Below, piece after piece: positions 34,664 to 44,097 of a DNA stretch of 64,000 bases. This DNA comes from Candidatus Binatia bacterium (GTDB taxonomy: Bacteria; Vulcanimicrobiota; Vulcanimicrobiia; Vulcanimicrobiales; Vulcanimicrobiaceae), in the NCBI GenBank assembly GCA_035544215.1, contig DATKHY010000007.1, positions 868,001 to 932,000 of the forward strand, written 5' to 3'. The position numbers were made by a program, and so were the translations under genes. A model generated the notes under the pieces. That model ran no database searches, was not told the DNA's origin, and saw only the letters and a list, made by a program, of their open reading frames with translations. Every line of letters begins with the position of its first letter. Within the stretch, counting starts at the first letter, position 1.

Positions 34664-36389
34664 CCTCCCGCACCCGCAGGCTTCCGTCGCGCAGTTCCAA
34701 GCGGACGTTGCAGTGCTCCAGCGTCGTCGGCCGGTGCGCGATCAAGAAGACGGTGCGATCGACCATCAGGCGTTCCATCGCATCGACGATGGCGGCCTCG
34801 GTCGCGAGATCGAGCGCGCTCGTCGGCTCGTCGAGCAAAATGATCGGGGCGTCCTTCAAGAACGCACGCGCGATCGAGACGCGCTGGCGCTCGCCGCCGG
34901 AGAGGCGCATGCCGCGCTCGCCGACCTCCGTGCCGTAACCGTCCGGCAGCGCGGAGATGAAGTCGTGGGCGTTTGCCTGGCGCGCGGCGTTAACGATCTC
35001 CTCTTCGCTCGCCTCCGGCCTGCCGTACGCGATGTTCTCGCGAATGCTGCTCGAAAACAGCATCGTGTCTTGCAACACGATCGCGAACTGGCTGCGGAGA
35101 TCGGCGAGCTTATAGTCGCGCAGGTCGACGCCGTCCAACAAGATCGCTCCTGCCGTCGGGTCGTAGAAACGCGTGAGCAGGCTCACGAACGTTGTCTTCC
35201 CGGCGCCGGTCTTGCCCGCAATGCCGACGCGGCTGCCGGGCTCGATCTCAAGCCGTATGCGGCGCAAGACGTCGTGCCCGGGCTCGTAGGCGAACGAGAC
35301 GTCGTCGAAGACGAAGGCCCCACGTGCCCGCTCGAGCCGCCGTGCGTGCGGTCTTTCGCGCACCTCCGGCAGCTCGTCGAGGAGCGAGAACGCACGGCCG
35401 GCGCTGGCGATCCCGCTTTGCAGGTCGCCGATCTTTTTGCTAATGGTCTTCAGCGGCAGATAGACTTGCGCTTGGTACGCGAGGATCATCAGCAGCTCCC
35501 CCGTCGAGAGATGCCCGCCCTTGACTTGGACGACCCCGAGGAAGAGCACCGCGGCCGTTCCCGCCGCCACCGTCACGCCGATCGCGAGATCGAATTTGGA
35601 TTGCAGCCAGGCGATGTCGAGCTGCCCCCACAGGCGCCTGCTCGCGCGACTAAGGAAACGGCGCTGCTCGTGCTCCTCCCGTCCGAACGACTTGACGACG
35701 CGGCCGGCCGACAGAGCCTCCTGAACGATCGACATCGCGGAACTCTCGATGTCCTTGACCTCGTACCAGCGCCCGCGCAGTCGCCGCCCGAAGCGCCCCG
35801 TGATGAAGTACAGGATCGGGCAGACGACGAGCGAGACGAGCGCTAACTGCCAGTTCAGCCACGCGGTGACGATCACGACCGCGACGGCCGTCATCAGCGC
35901 GCTCAGCATCGGAATCAGACCATCGATCAAGACGTGCTGGAAGCACTCAGCGTCGTACTGGATCCGAAAGACTGAATCGGTGGTGCCCGTCCGATCGTGA
36001 TAGGAAAGCGATAAGCGCTGCGCGTGCCGGAAGAGCGCCGCCCGGAAGTCGAGCACCAGTCGCTCGCCCAGATACGTCGACGCGAGCCAGACGGCCATTC
36101 CCTGCGCGTAGAGCAGCAGCGTGATCGCCACGAGCAACAGCGCCATTGCCGCCAGCACGACGTAAGCGCCGCCGCCGATCCAACGCAGCGACGCGTCGAG
36201 GAGCGGCGGCAGCGACTTCGAGCCGATCACGCTGTCGACGACGACCTTCAGCGGGAAAGGCGTCAACAGCGTGAGCGGCACGACCGCCAGACTCAGGACG
36301 AACGTGCCGGCGATTTTGAGCCAGTAAGGCCGCGCGAATTCGACGATGCGTGCGAATACGCGGCGGTCCGCGGTCGGATGCGTGGTCAC
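34656..36389 (-). CDS. ABC exporter, fused membrane and ATPase half-transporter
   Basis: 577 residues. Six transmembrane helices in residues 20-310 are followed by an ATPase domain with GKTGAGKTTFVSLL (Walker A), RLSGGERQRVSIARAF (signature) and IILLDEPTSALD (Walker B). This is MsbA/type IV exporter architecture working as a homodimer. It sits amid glycosyltransferases, so it probably flips or exports a lipid-linked glycan or glycolipid. It starts with a GTG overlapping the upstream glycosyltransferase stop by 4 nt. Confidence 0.93.
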   Translation of the reverse strand: MTTHPTADRRVFARIVEFARPYWLKIAGTFVLSLAVVPLTLLTPFPLKVVVDSVIGSKSLPPLLDASLRWIGGGAYVVLAAMALLLVAITLLLYAQGMAVWLASTYLGERLVLDFRAALFRHAQRLSLSYHDRTGTTDSVFRIQYDAECFQHVLIDGLIPMLSALMTAVAVVIVTAWLNWQLALVSLVVCPILYFITGRFGRRLRGRWYEVKDIESSAMSIVQEALSAGRVVKSFGREEHEQRRFLSRASRRLWGQLDIAWLQSKFDLAIGVTVAAGTAAVLFLGVVQVKGGHLSTGELLMILAYQAQVYLPLKTISKKIGDLQSGIASAGRAFSLLDELPEVRERPHARRLERARGAFVFDDVSFAYEPGHDVLRRIRLEIEPGSRVGIAGKTGAGKTTFVSLLTRFYDPTAGAILLDGVDLRDYKLADLRSQFAIVLQDTMLFSSSIRENIAYGRPEASEEEIVNAARQANAHDFISALPDGYGTEVGERGMRLSGGERQRVSIARAFLKDAPIILLDEPTSALDLATEAAIVDAMERLMVDRTVFLIAHRPTTLEHCNVRLELRDGSLRVREVA

Positions 36390-37516
36390 GAGGGCACCTT
36401 CGCGCCGACGATCTCTTCCGCGACGCGGCGAGCGTCAAACAACTCCGCCAGCTCGCGGGCAGCACGCGAGTGCGTCGAATAATCTGCGACCACCTCGTCC
36501 AGGTCCGCCGCCGCCTCTTCGAGGGTCGAGAACCTGAACAGTCCAAGGCCGTTCGGAAGCAGCCGGCTGGGGCCCGTATCCTCGACTACCGCCGGCCGCC
36601 CCGTCGCGAGATAGCACAGCGTTCGGTCGCTAATCCACGCGTTGTTAAACTTCATGCAGGAGGGTTTGGAACAACTGAACTCGCCACGCGATCGCTGGAT
36701 GTACTTCTGGTACGTCTGCGGCGTTCCCGCGGCTTCAAACGAGTGCCGTACGCTCCAGCCGCGTTCGACGAGAAATCGCCGATCGGCGTCGTCGGACTCG
36801 CTTTCCCGGTCCAGCATCAGGGCGAGTTCGAGCGGCACGCGAGTCCGCTGCGGCAGCTCCGCAAACCGCAGGAATGCGGCCCGCTTGTTATTGTCGATGA
36901 TCTCGCCGTTGTCCACGACCCACTCGTGACCCCACCAGCTCGATACCGTGGTGAATGGGGCGTCTGCCGCCGCCGGAACGGGACGCCAGAGGTCGAGGCT
37001 CACGGCGGGGCGGATTGCGATCCACGCCATGCCGCAATCGGGGAAGGCCGCTCCGGGCCTGCCCACGGTCTCGCCGGTCGTAAAATACAGGTCGTGAGCG
37101 TGAACCGAGAGCAGGCCGGTGCTGATCCAATATTGCAGCAATCCGGGATCGATGTCGACGAGGGCCGTTCGGCGAAACTCCTCGAGCATCCACGCCTGTA
37201 TTTGCTGATGGAAATTCAAGAGAAGATCCGCGCCACGAAATATCTCCCGGGCGCGCTCTCGCGAGAGGTTCAAGAACTCGCCGCTCGCGGTGTAGAGAAT
37301 GAGACGATCGCTCAGGCCGTAGCGATCGACCCATTCGCGAAAGCCGGCGATCCGCGCCGCATCGCGGCTCGCATCACCCAACGTCCGGAACTCCTCCATC
37401 CACCACACGTCGCAGCCGATATCGCGCAAGCCCTGCACGTACTGCATGTAAACCCAGAAATGGCCGCCGCCTTCCGGATAGTTCACCACGTTGTGGGGAG
37501 AAACGACAACCCTCAT
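36386..37516 (-). CDS. Glycosyltransferase (GT-B-like) C
   Basis: 376 residues from the ATG at 37516. It is the same family as glycosyltransferases A and B, with MRVVVSPHNVVNYPEGGGHF, YQKYIQRSRGEFSCSKPSCM, WISDRTLCYLATGRPAVVED and LPNGLGLFRFSTLEEA. Its start codon shares base 37516 with the TTG start of the divergent sulfotransferase. The promoters of both genes must therefore lie inside the opposite coding sequences, unless one start is misplaced. It heads the C-exporter-B-A-galE operon. Confidence 0.78.
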   Translation of the reverse strand: MRVVVSPHNVVNYPEGGGHFWVYMQYVQGLRDIGCDVWWMEEFRTLGDASRDAARIAGFREWVDRYGLSDRLILYTASGEFLNLSRERAREIFRGADLLLNFHQQIQAWMLEEFRRTALVDIDPGLLQYWISTGLLSVHAHDLYFTTGETVGRPGAAFPDCGMAWIAIRPAVSLDLWRPVPAAADAPFTTVSSWWGHEWVVDNGEIIDNNKRAAFLRFAELPQRTRVPLELALMLDRESESDDADRRFLVERGWSVRHSFEAAGTPQTYQKYIQRSRGEFSCSKPSCMKFNNAWISDRTLCYLATGRPAVVEDTGPSRLLPNGLGLFRFSTLEEAAADLDEVVADYSTHSRAARELAELFDARRVAEEIVGAKVPS

Positions 37517-38361
37517 TGAATTCGCGCGCCGTCGTCGTGGTCGGAATGCATCGGAGCGGCACGAGCGCGGTTGCACGCGGGCTGGCGGCTCTGTCCGTCT
37601 ACCTCGGGGATAACTTCTTCGATGCGCAGCCGGACAACCCGACCGGCTACTGGGAAGACAAATCCATCGTCGCGATCAACCAGCGGGTTCTCGAAGAGCT
37701 GCGGCTGCGCTGGGACGACACGCCGCTGATCGGCGCCGAGCGATTCGAACACCACCGGATTCGGCTGCAGCGCATCAAAGCGGTACGCTATCTGAAGGAT
37801 GCCTTCGCCGACCGTCCACTGTGGGGCTTTAAGGACCCGCGCACGATCAGGCTGCTGCCGTTTTGGCGGGCGGCGCTGCGCGAGCGGGGCGCCGACGATG
37901 CTTACGTGATCGCGATTCGGCATCCGCGCAGCGTCGCGGCGTCGCTGTTCCGCCGCCAAGAGATCGCGCCGCCGAAGGCCCAGCGCCTGTGGCTCGTCCA
38001 CATGGTGCCGTTTCTCCACGAGCTCGAGGGCAGGCCGTTGGTCGTGGTCGACTACGATCTGCTCGCGCGCGACCCGCGCGCTCAGCTCGAGCGGATCACG
38101 CAGCGGCTCGACTTGCCGCGGGACGAGGCGGTCCCGCGAGAGCTCGATCGTTTCACTCGAGGCTTCTTCGACGAGAGCCTGCGGCACAGCGTCTTCTCGA
38201 CGACCGACTTCGAGGCTAACACCGACGTGGCGCGCCTGACGCAGACCGCGTACCTCCTGCTCCACGATCTCGCAACGGATCGGCAAGCCGGCACCGAGCG
38301 GTTCTGGCCGGCCTGGAAGCAAGTCCAGCTCGACCTCGAGGCGCTGCCTCACGAAGCGTGA
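37516..38361 (+). CDS. Sulfotransferase family protein 2
   Basis: 281 residues, close paralogue of the gene at 27.4 kb: VVGMHRSGTSAVARGLAALS, NPTGYWEDKSIVAINQRVLE, WGFKDPRTIRLLPFWR and IRHPRSVAASLFRR (PAPS-binding residues). It starts with TTG. It is placed within the glycan locus, which supports sulfation of the exported polymer or glycolipid. The 3' end overlaps the deacetylase gene by 13 bp on the other strand. Confidence 0.85.
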   Translation: MNSRAVVVVGMHRSGTSAVARGLAALSVYLGDNFFDAQPDNPTGYWEDKSIVAINQRVLEELRLRWDDTPLIGAERFEHHRIRLQRIKAVRYLKDAFADRPLWGFKDPRTIRLLPFWRAALRERGADDAYVIAIRHPRSVAASLFRRQEIAPPKAQRLWLVHMVPFLHELEGRPLVVVDYDLLARDPRAQLERITQRLDLPRDEAVPRELDRFTRGFFDESLRHSVFSTTDFEANTDVARLTQTAYLLLHDLATDRQAGTERFWPAWKQVQLDLEALPHEA

Positions 38362-39038
38362 TCCGCTGCGTACGCGTCGCGAAAGTCGATCAGCTTCACG
38401 TCGCGCGCACGGAAAAATTCGCGTAAGCGCGGATCCGAGAGCGTCCGCAGCTCCAGCTCGCGCTCGCCGTCATACGGCGAGGTGAAATCGTCACCGGTAT
38501 AGCCGGGATGACAGCTCAGCTCCAGGACGCCGCCGCCCAACTCGATTTCGAGCATGCGTAGCAGGTTGTCGATGCCGATCTGCTCGGGATGCGGCTCGCC
38601 ATCCCATTGACCGTAGAAGCTCGAGAAGTAGCGTGCCGGCGAGTGCTCGCGCAGCGGTAACTCGCAGCGTCTCGCGATTTCCTTGAAGATCGGTGCCAGA
38701 CGCGCGTCGCGATGCACGTTTTGGTGCGCGTCGAGGTGCGTCGGCGGGTGGCCGAGGCACGACGAGAAGACGTCGATCTGCGTCTGGATCGCTTGGGCGC
38801 AAAGATCGGCGTCGTCGAAATCGACGAGTTGGCTACCCTCTTCGTCGGTGAGCGTCGCATGCAGTCCCACGCCGAGACACGGAGCTCGGCGCGCCGTCCG
38901 CACGGCGTCGGCCGCCGCCGGCATCGTCATCATCAGGCTCGTGCTCGTGACCACGCCGAGCTCGTGGAGCTCGAGGATCGCGCGATTGATCCCGCGGCTT
39001 GCCCCGAAGTCGTCGGCGTTAACGATTAAGTATTTCAC
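38349..39038 (-). CDS. YdjC/ChbG-HpnK family carbohydrate deacetylase
   Basis: 229 residues from a GTG at 39038 (an ATG at 39059 is less likely; GGGAAA precedes the GTG). YLIVNADDFGASRGINRAIL gives the catalytic and metal-binding aspartates, and PTHLDAHQNVHRDARLAPIF gives the metal-binding histidines. Members remove N-acetyl groups from chito-oligosaccharides or hopanoid glycans. Here it probably deacetylates an N-acetylated sugar of the surface glycan. It overlaps the GH-GT2 gene by 20 nt. Confidence 0.88.
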   Translation of the reverse strand: MKYLIVNADDFGASRGINRAILELHELGVVTSTSLMMTMPAAADAVRTARRAPCLGVGLHATLTDEEGSQLVDFDDADLCAQAIQTQIDVFSSCLGHPPTHLDAHQNVHRDARLAPIFKEIARRCELPLREHSPARYFSSFYGQWDGEPHPEQIGIDNLLRMLEIELGGGVLELSCHPGYTGDDFTSPYDGERELELRTLSDPRLREFFRARDVKLIDFRDAYAADHAS

Positions 39039-41538
39039 GAAGTTTCCCGATGGCGTCACCGATGCGAGTCATGGCCGCGGCGCATTCTTGAGCGGTGCGA
39101 ATTGCAATCGCGAGCGCAAAGGCAGCGAGTATCGCGCAGGCGGCCCATGCGCCGTCGCGCCCTGCAGCGATTGCGAGCCCGCACAAGATCAACACGGCGG
39201 CGATGGCGCCGGCAGAATAGCGTGGCCGCGCGCGAAGTCGCACGAGTTGCTTACCGGCACCATGCTCCTCGACGAGCATCGAGGCGCGCGCCGACCCGAG
39301 CGTGCCGGAACGAACCTCGAGATCCCAAGCGTCATAGTCGTCGCCGCGGGTTGTAACGGCGCCGCTCTCGCGTAGTGCGGCTTCGAGCTCCTCGAGCAGC
39401 GACGAGCCGCTACGCCAGTGCTCGTTCCAAATCGATTCGTCGCGGGGCCAACCTCTCCACAACGCAAACGTCACGGGTGAACGCCATAGCGTGAGGCCGT
39501 ACTGTATCCTTCCGAAGAGGCGCGCGAGCGGCTGAACCAGATGCAAGAACCCTACCAGCCCCCTGCGGCGAAGCGAGTCCAGAGTGGAGGCCGAACGCGT
39601 CTCGAACACGGCCTTCCTGCCTGCCAGCGCCGCCTGCCATATCGGCAGCAAGGTCGCGACGGCGAACGCCGGCAGCGCCCAAAGCAGCGGCGTCCACAGC
39701 GCGCCCAGTAGAGACAAGCCGGCCAGCGCGAGGATCGCCAAGTACCACTCGGGCATCAGCGGCAGCGACGCGAACGCGTTCGGCACGGATCGTTCGAGGG
39801 ACTGATACGGCGCGCTCCCCCACAACCCGTGATAGATCCGCTGCGGGCGAAGTCCGAGCGCTTGTGGCACGCCCTTCGCGTAGATGCGTCCACCCCATGA
39901 CAGATGTCCGAGCTCGTTATATTTTTCGGGCCACTTCTTTTCGAGCAGTGCCTCGGCGCGTCCGTACCCGCGCTGCTGCTTCCAATACGAGCGCAGCGTC
40001 GTTCGGCGATGGTGCCATACCATCGCTCCGGGACTGAAGCCCAGGGTCCAGCCGCGCGCCTGTAGGCGCCAACAGACGTCGACGTCATCGCCGGCGACGC
40101 GCAGCGCCGGATCGAAGCCGCCGATGGCCACGAGGCTCTCGCGGCGGAACGCCATATTACAGCCCGGGATATGCTCGGCCTCGCGATCGGAGAGCAACAC
40201 GTGCGCCGGTCCGCCCGGAGCATTGTCGAAGCACTCCGCGATGCGGCCGAGTTTGGGCGGCGCCAAATTCGGACCGCCGATTCCCGCAAACGTCGAATCG
40301 CGAAACGCGGCGGCCAAATACTGCAGCCAGTTCGGATCGGGGAACGCGTCGCTATCGAGGTAGGCGACGATCTCGCCCTGCGCGGCCTCGAGCCCGGTGT
40401 TGCGCGCGTTGCTCAAGCCGCGGTTCGGCGTCGCGATGAGGCGCACGGGATAACGCGCCGCGATCGTGCCCGTAGCATCGGTCGAGCCGTCGTTGACGAC
40501 GATGACCTCGAAGTTCGGGTATTCGACGTCACGCAGGCCATCGAGACATTGGGCGATCGTGTCCTGCGCGTTGAAGGCGCAGACGATGACGGATACGCGC
40601 GGCCAACGCTCGCCGGGCCGGTACGGCACGGAGGAATATGCTTCGCGAACGGCCGCCAGCGCCGGCTTCGGCGTGCGATCGCGCCGGGTCAAGCCGAAGT
40701 CCCAGTCTTCGATCGCGTAACCCCCTCGATGCCACTCGTCGGTCCACGCGAACGCAAACGCTCCCGCACAGCCCGATTCGAAGATGCTGCGCAGCTGCCG
40801 ATCGAGGACGACGGCCTGCGCCCTCTCGCCGTGCCGCCGGCTGTCGAGACCGACCTCCGCCATGACGAGCGGGCGGTCTCCGGCGATGTGCTGCAAGCGC
40901 GCGAGGTACGCTTCGAACCTGTGCTGCGTCTCGAGGTAGACATTGAACGCGACCAGGTCGAGGAACGGGAGTTCCAAGTATTCGGTCGTGGGATAGTTCA
41001 CGTACGTGACGAGCGCTTCGGCATCTTCCGTCTTGACGGCGCGATACAGTCGCTCGAGGAACCGCTCGACGCGGCGCGGCCCCAGCCAGCGCACGACCGG
41101 CCCCGGGATCTCGTTGCCGACGGCATAACAAAGGATGGCCGGGTGCCCCGCGCACTCGCTCGCGTACTCTCGCACTCGGCGCTCGATACGTTTGGACCTG
41201 TCGGCATCGTCGAGGAACGCGACGTGCTGCTCCCACGGGATCCCGACCATAACGCGCAGCCCGTAGCGCGAAGCAGCGTCGAGCAGCCAGCGGGGCGGAG
41301 CGGTATACGTGCGCACGGCGTTGAGGCCGTTGCGTGACATGAGCGCAAAGTCGCGGTCCACCACGGCCGGATCGAAGCGTTCGCGCCCATCTTGGTCGAG
41401 TGCGAACGTCCCGTAGGTCGTTCCGCGCACGTAGAACTTCGCGTCGCCGGCAAAGAGGAACTTACCGCGAGATGCGAGGCGTTCCGACGGATTGGCGGCA
41501 GTGGAAAGAGCCGTACTCAAAGGGTTCGCGTCGTTCAT
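39019..41538 (-). CDS. Glycoside hydrolase - GT2 glycosyltransferase fusion
   Basis: 839 residues from the ATG at 41538, which overlaps the UDP-glucose dehydrogenase stop. Residues 25-305 are a TIM barrel of the GH2/GH5-like type, with CYAVGNEIPG (acid/base Glu143) and PLVMAEVGLDS (nucleophile Glu228). Residues 313-545 are a family 2 glycosyltransferase with VSVIVCAFNAQDTI, VVNDGSTDATG and AYLDSDAFPDPNW (DxD). Transmembrane helices follow around 600-650 and 770-810. The enzyme probably builds and trims or transglycosylates a polymer at the inner face of the membrane. Fusions of this order are uncommon. Confidence 0.85.
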   Translation of the reverse strand: MNDANPLSTALSTAANPSERLASRGKFLFAGDAKFYVRGTTYGTFALDQDGRERFDPAVVDRDFALMSRNGLNAVRTYTAPPRWLLDAASRYGLRVMVGIPWEQHVAFLDDADRSKRIERRVREYASECAGHPAILCYAVGNEIPGPVVRWLGPRRVERFLERLYRAVKTEDAEALVTYVNYPTTEYLELPFLDLVAFNVYLETQHRFEAYLARLQHIAGDRPLVMAEVGLDSRRHGERAQAVVLDRQLRSIFESGCAGAFAFAWTDEWHRGGYAIEDWDFGLTRRDRTPKPALAAVREAYSSVPYRPGERWPRVSVIVCAFNAQDTIAQCLDGLRDVEYPNFEVIVVNDGSTDATGTIAARYPVRLIATPNRGLSNARNTGLEAAQGEIVAYLDSDAFPDPNWLQYLAAAFRDSTFAGIGGPNLAPPKLGRIAECFDNAPGGPAHVLLSDREAEHIPGCNMAFRRESLVAIGGFDPALRVAGDDVDVCWRLQARGWTLGFSPGAMVWHHRRTTLRSYWKQQRGYGRAEALLEKKWPEKYNELGHLSWGGRIYAKGVPQALGLRPQRIYHGLWGSAPYQSLERSVPNAFASLPLMPEWYLAILALAGLSLLGALWTPLLWALPAFAVATLLPIWQAALAGRKAVFETRSASTLDSLRRRGLVGFLHLVQPLARLFGRIQYGLTLWRSPVTFALWRGWPRDESIWNEHWRSGSSLLEELEAALRESGAVTTRGDDYDAWDLEVRSGTLGSARASMLVEEHGAGKQLVRLRARPRYSAGAIAAVLILCGLAIAAGRDGAWAACAILAAFALAIAIRTAQECAAAMTRIGDAIGKLREILNR

Positions 41539-42869
41539 CGGCGTCCGCCCGCCGCCGCCTCCCATTCCACAGCATCAGGTGATGCCGCAAGGCCGACGCC
41601 CCGATACCGGATGCCGCAGCGCGCGAGCTCCTCGCCGTCGAGCAGGTTGCGGCCGTCAACGACCACGCGCCGGCGCAGGCTTGCCGCCAGTACGCTCGGC
41701 GCCACGTCGCAGAATTCCGGCCATTCCGTCAAGACAAGCAGCGCGTCGGCGCATGCGGCATCCGCCGCCGAGCCCGCGAGCACGGCGCCGCCCGGCAGCT
41801 CTGCGCGCTCGATGGCTGGGTCGTAGGCGATCGCCGTTGCGCCGCGTACGTCGAGATCGGCGAGAATCCGCAGCGCGAGCGAGCTCCGCAGATCGTCGGT
41901 GCCGGCCTTAAACGCCAGCCCCCACACTCCGATGTGCAGCCCGCGTAGAGCTCCAAGCTCCTCTTCGAGCATATCGACGATCTTACGCGGCTGAAGCTCG
42001 TTGACGCGCAGCGTCGCCCGCAGGAGGTGCGAGGGAGATCCGTTGTGCCGCGCAACGTGTTCGAGGCTTAGAACGTCCTTCTCGAAACAGGGTCCTCCGA
42101 ATCCGATTCCCGGCGTCAAGTACGCCTCGCCGATTCGCCGATCGTATCCGATGCCCCGCAGCACAGCGCGTGCATCCGCGTCCATCTGTCCACACAGGTT
42201 TGCAATCTCGTTTGCAAAGCTGATCTTCAGGGCCAGGAAGGCGTTCGAGGCGCCCTTGACGAGCTCGGCGTCGCGCCGCGTCGCCACCATCACCGGCGCG
42301 TCGACATCTTTCAGCAGCTCGGCGTACGCGGCGGCCGCCGTGTCGGACTCCGCGCCGACGATCGTGCGGTCGGGATTCAAGAAGTCGTAGACGGCGCTTC
42401 CCTCGCGTAAGAACTCAGGGCAGTATAATAGCTCGAGACCGTCCGGAAGGCGCTCGGCCATGCGGTCGGAGGTCCCCGGCGGCACGGTCGAGCGCAGCAC
42501 GATCACCGTCGACCGGCGCGTCGCCACTCGGCTCAGCTGGTCGATCACGAGCTCCAGCGCCGAGAGATCGGCTGAGCCGTCGTCGCGCGACGGCGTGCCG
42601 ACCGAAATGATAATGAAGGCGGCGTCCCGGATAGCGCTTGACAAATCGGCGACGAACTCGAGCCGCTCGCGCACGAGATGTCGTCGCAAAAGCTCGGCTA
42701 GACCGTCTTCCCGGTAAGGCGGAACGCCGCCTTGCAATAAACGGATGCGCTCTACATTCGTATCGAAACCCACGACGTGACAGCCGAGCTCGGCGAATCC
42801 GACCGCGTTGGCCGTTCCTACGTAGCCGGTTCCGATGATTGCAATTTTGCGAGGATTAATGGTGCGCAA
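41535..42869 (-). CDS. UDP-glucose 6-dehydrogenase
   Basis: About 444 residues. IAIIGTGYVGTANAVGFAEL binds NAD, STVPPGTSDRM and CPEFLREGSAVYDFLNPDRT are family motifs, and GIGFGGPCFEKDVLSLEH holds the catalytic Cys. It oxidises UDP-glucose to UDP-glucuronate, which the UXS upstream on the other strand can decarboxylate to UDP-xylose. No ATG fits; a TTG at 42869 gives the normal N-terminus. An AT-rich stretch (TATATAAAATA at about 42886-42896) upstream is a probable promoter. Confidence 0.92.
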   Translation of the reverse strand: MRTINPRKIAIIGTGYVGTANAVGFAELGCHVVGFDTNVERIRLLQGGVPPYREDGLAELLRRHLVRERLEFVADLSSAIRDAAFIIISVGTPSRDDGSADLSALELVIDQLSRVATRRSTVIVLRSTVPPGTSDRMAERLPDGLELLYCPEFLREGSAVYDFLNPDRTIVGAESDTAAAAYAELLKDVDAPVMVATRRDAELVKGASNAFLALKISFANEIANLCGQMDADARAVLRGIGYDRRIGEAYLTPGIGFGGPCFEKDVLSLEHVARHNGSPSHLLRATLRVNELQPRKIVDMLEEELGALRGLHIGVWGLAFKAGTDDLRSSLALRILADLDVRGATAIAYDPAIERAELPGGAVLAGSAADAACADALLVLTEWPEFCDVAPSVLAASLRRRVVVDGRNLLDGEELARCGIRYRGVGLAASPDAVEWEAAAGGRR

Positions 42870-43070
42870 GAATGTTGTACAAGCCCTATATAAAATAGCG
42901 TGGCGTCGCGCCCAGCATACCCAACCCTGAAGCGTGCCGACACCTACGGGACCTCCACACTTACCCACACAGTTTGGGACGACTCAACCGTGTGGCAGTC
43001 GGCATTTTTTCACGAAGCGTAACAAGCGTGCGCGAGGCCGTACGTCGCAATCGGAGAATCCCGGAGTCTC

Positions 43071-44060
43071 ATGAACGCCATCATTACCGGCGCGGCCGGA
43101 TTCGTCGCGTCGCACGTCGTGGACGCTCTGCTCGCACGCGGAGAGCGCGTGTATGCGATCGACAGCTTCGTTACCGGGTCGCCGTCGAATCTGGAAGCGG
43201 CGTCGAGACACGCGAATTTTTCGTTGCTTACCGCCGACGTCTCGCAGGATTCGGAGAAAATACTCGGCTGGTTGCACGAGCAGGGCACGGGCTTCGACGT
43301 GATTCTGCACATGGCTTCGCCCGCGAGCCCGCGTGACTACAAGCGGCTCCCCGTCGAGACGCTGGCGGTCAATGGTTACGGAACCGATTTCTGCTGCCGG
43401 CTCGCCGCACTCTTTAGCGCGCGGCTGCTCTATACGTCCACGTCGGAGGTCTATGGCGATCCCCTGGAACATCCGCAGCGCGAGACGTATTGGGGAAACG
43501 TCAATCCGATCGGCTCGCGATCTTGTTACGACGAAGGCAAGCGGTTCGGCGAAGCCATGATCATGGCGCACGTACGAGCCATCGGCATCGACGCGCGGAT
43601 CGTTAGAATCTTCAACACGTATGGGCCTCGGATGCGTATCGGCGACGGCCGAGTGGTCCCGAATTTTATTTCGCAGGCACTCGCAAATCGTCCGCTGACC
43701 ATCTACGGCGACGGCAGTCAGACGCGATCGTTCTGCTATGTCGACGACATGGTCCGCGGCATTTTGCTCGCAGCGAATGGCGACGACGCGCGCGGCCGCG
43801 TCATCAATCTCGGCAATCCGAGCGAGATCAGCATCGCGGCGTTCGCAAAGGCCGTCGCCGATTCTGCCAGAGTCTCGTACACGATCGAGGCATGCGAGCC
43901 GACCGAGGACGATCCGACTAGGCGCTGCCCCGACATATCACTCGCCCAAAGCCTGCTGGGCTGGAATCCGGAGATCGATCTCCCAGAGGGTCTGCGCAGG
44001 ACGATCACATCGTTCAAGTCTTCGGCGGTTCGAGAGGGTGAAGGCTCCGTGCGCTCGTAA
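43071..44060 (+). CDS. UDP-glucuronate decarboxylase (UDP-xylose synthase)
   Basis: 329 residues, extended SDR. NAIITGAAGFVASHVVDALL binds NAD. The UXS signature is clear: YTSTSEVYGDPLEHPQ, TYWGNVNPIGSRSCYDEGKR (Tyr-Lys pair) and RIFNTYGPRM. It converts UDP-glucuronate to UDP-xylose. The glycine motif is GAAGFVA rather than the usual GGAGFIG, a mild change. It is divergent from UDP-glucose dehydrogenase over a gap of about 200 bp, so both enzymes of the pathway probably share a control region. Confidence 0.9.
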   Translation: MNAIITGAAGFVASHVVDALLARGERVYAIDSFVTGSPSNLEAASRHANFSLLTADVSQDSEKILGWLHEQGTGFDVILHMASPASPRDYKRLPVETLAVNGYGTDFCCRLAALFSARLLYTSTSEVYGDPLEHPQRETYWGNVNPIGSRSCYDEGKRFGEAMIMAHVRAIGIDARIVRIFNTYGPRMRIGDGRVVPNFISQALANRPLTIYGDGSQTRSFCYVDDMVRGILLAANGDDARGRVINLGNPSEISIAAFAKAVADSARVSYTIEACEPTEDDPTRRCPDISLAQSLLGWNPEIDLPEGLRRTITSFKSSAVREGEGSVRS

Positions 44061-44097
44061 GCTTCGAACAACTCGCAGCTACAGACGAGGTGATCGC

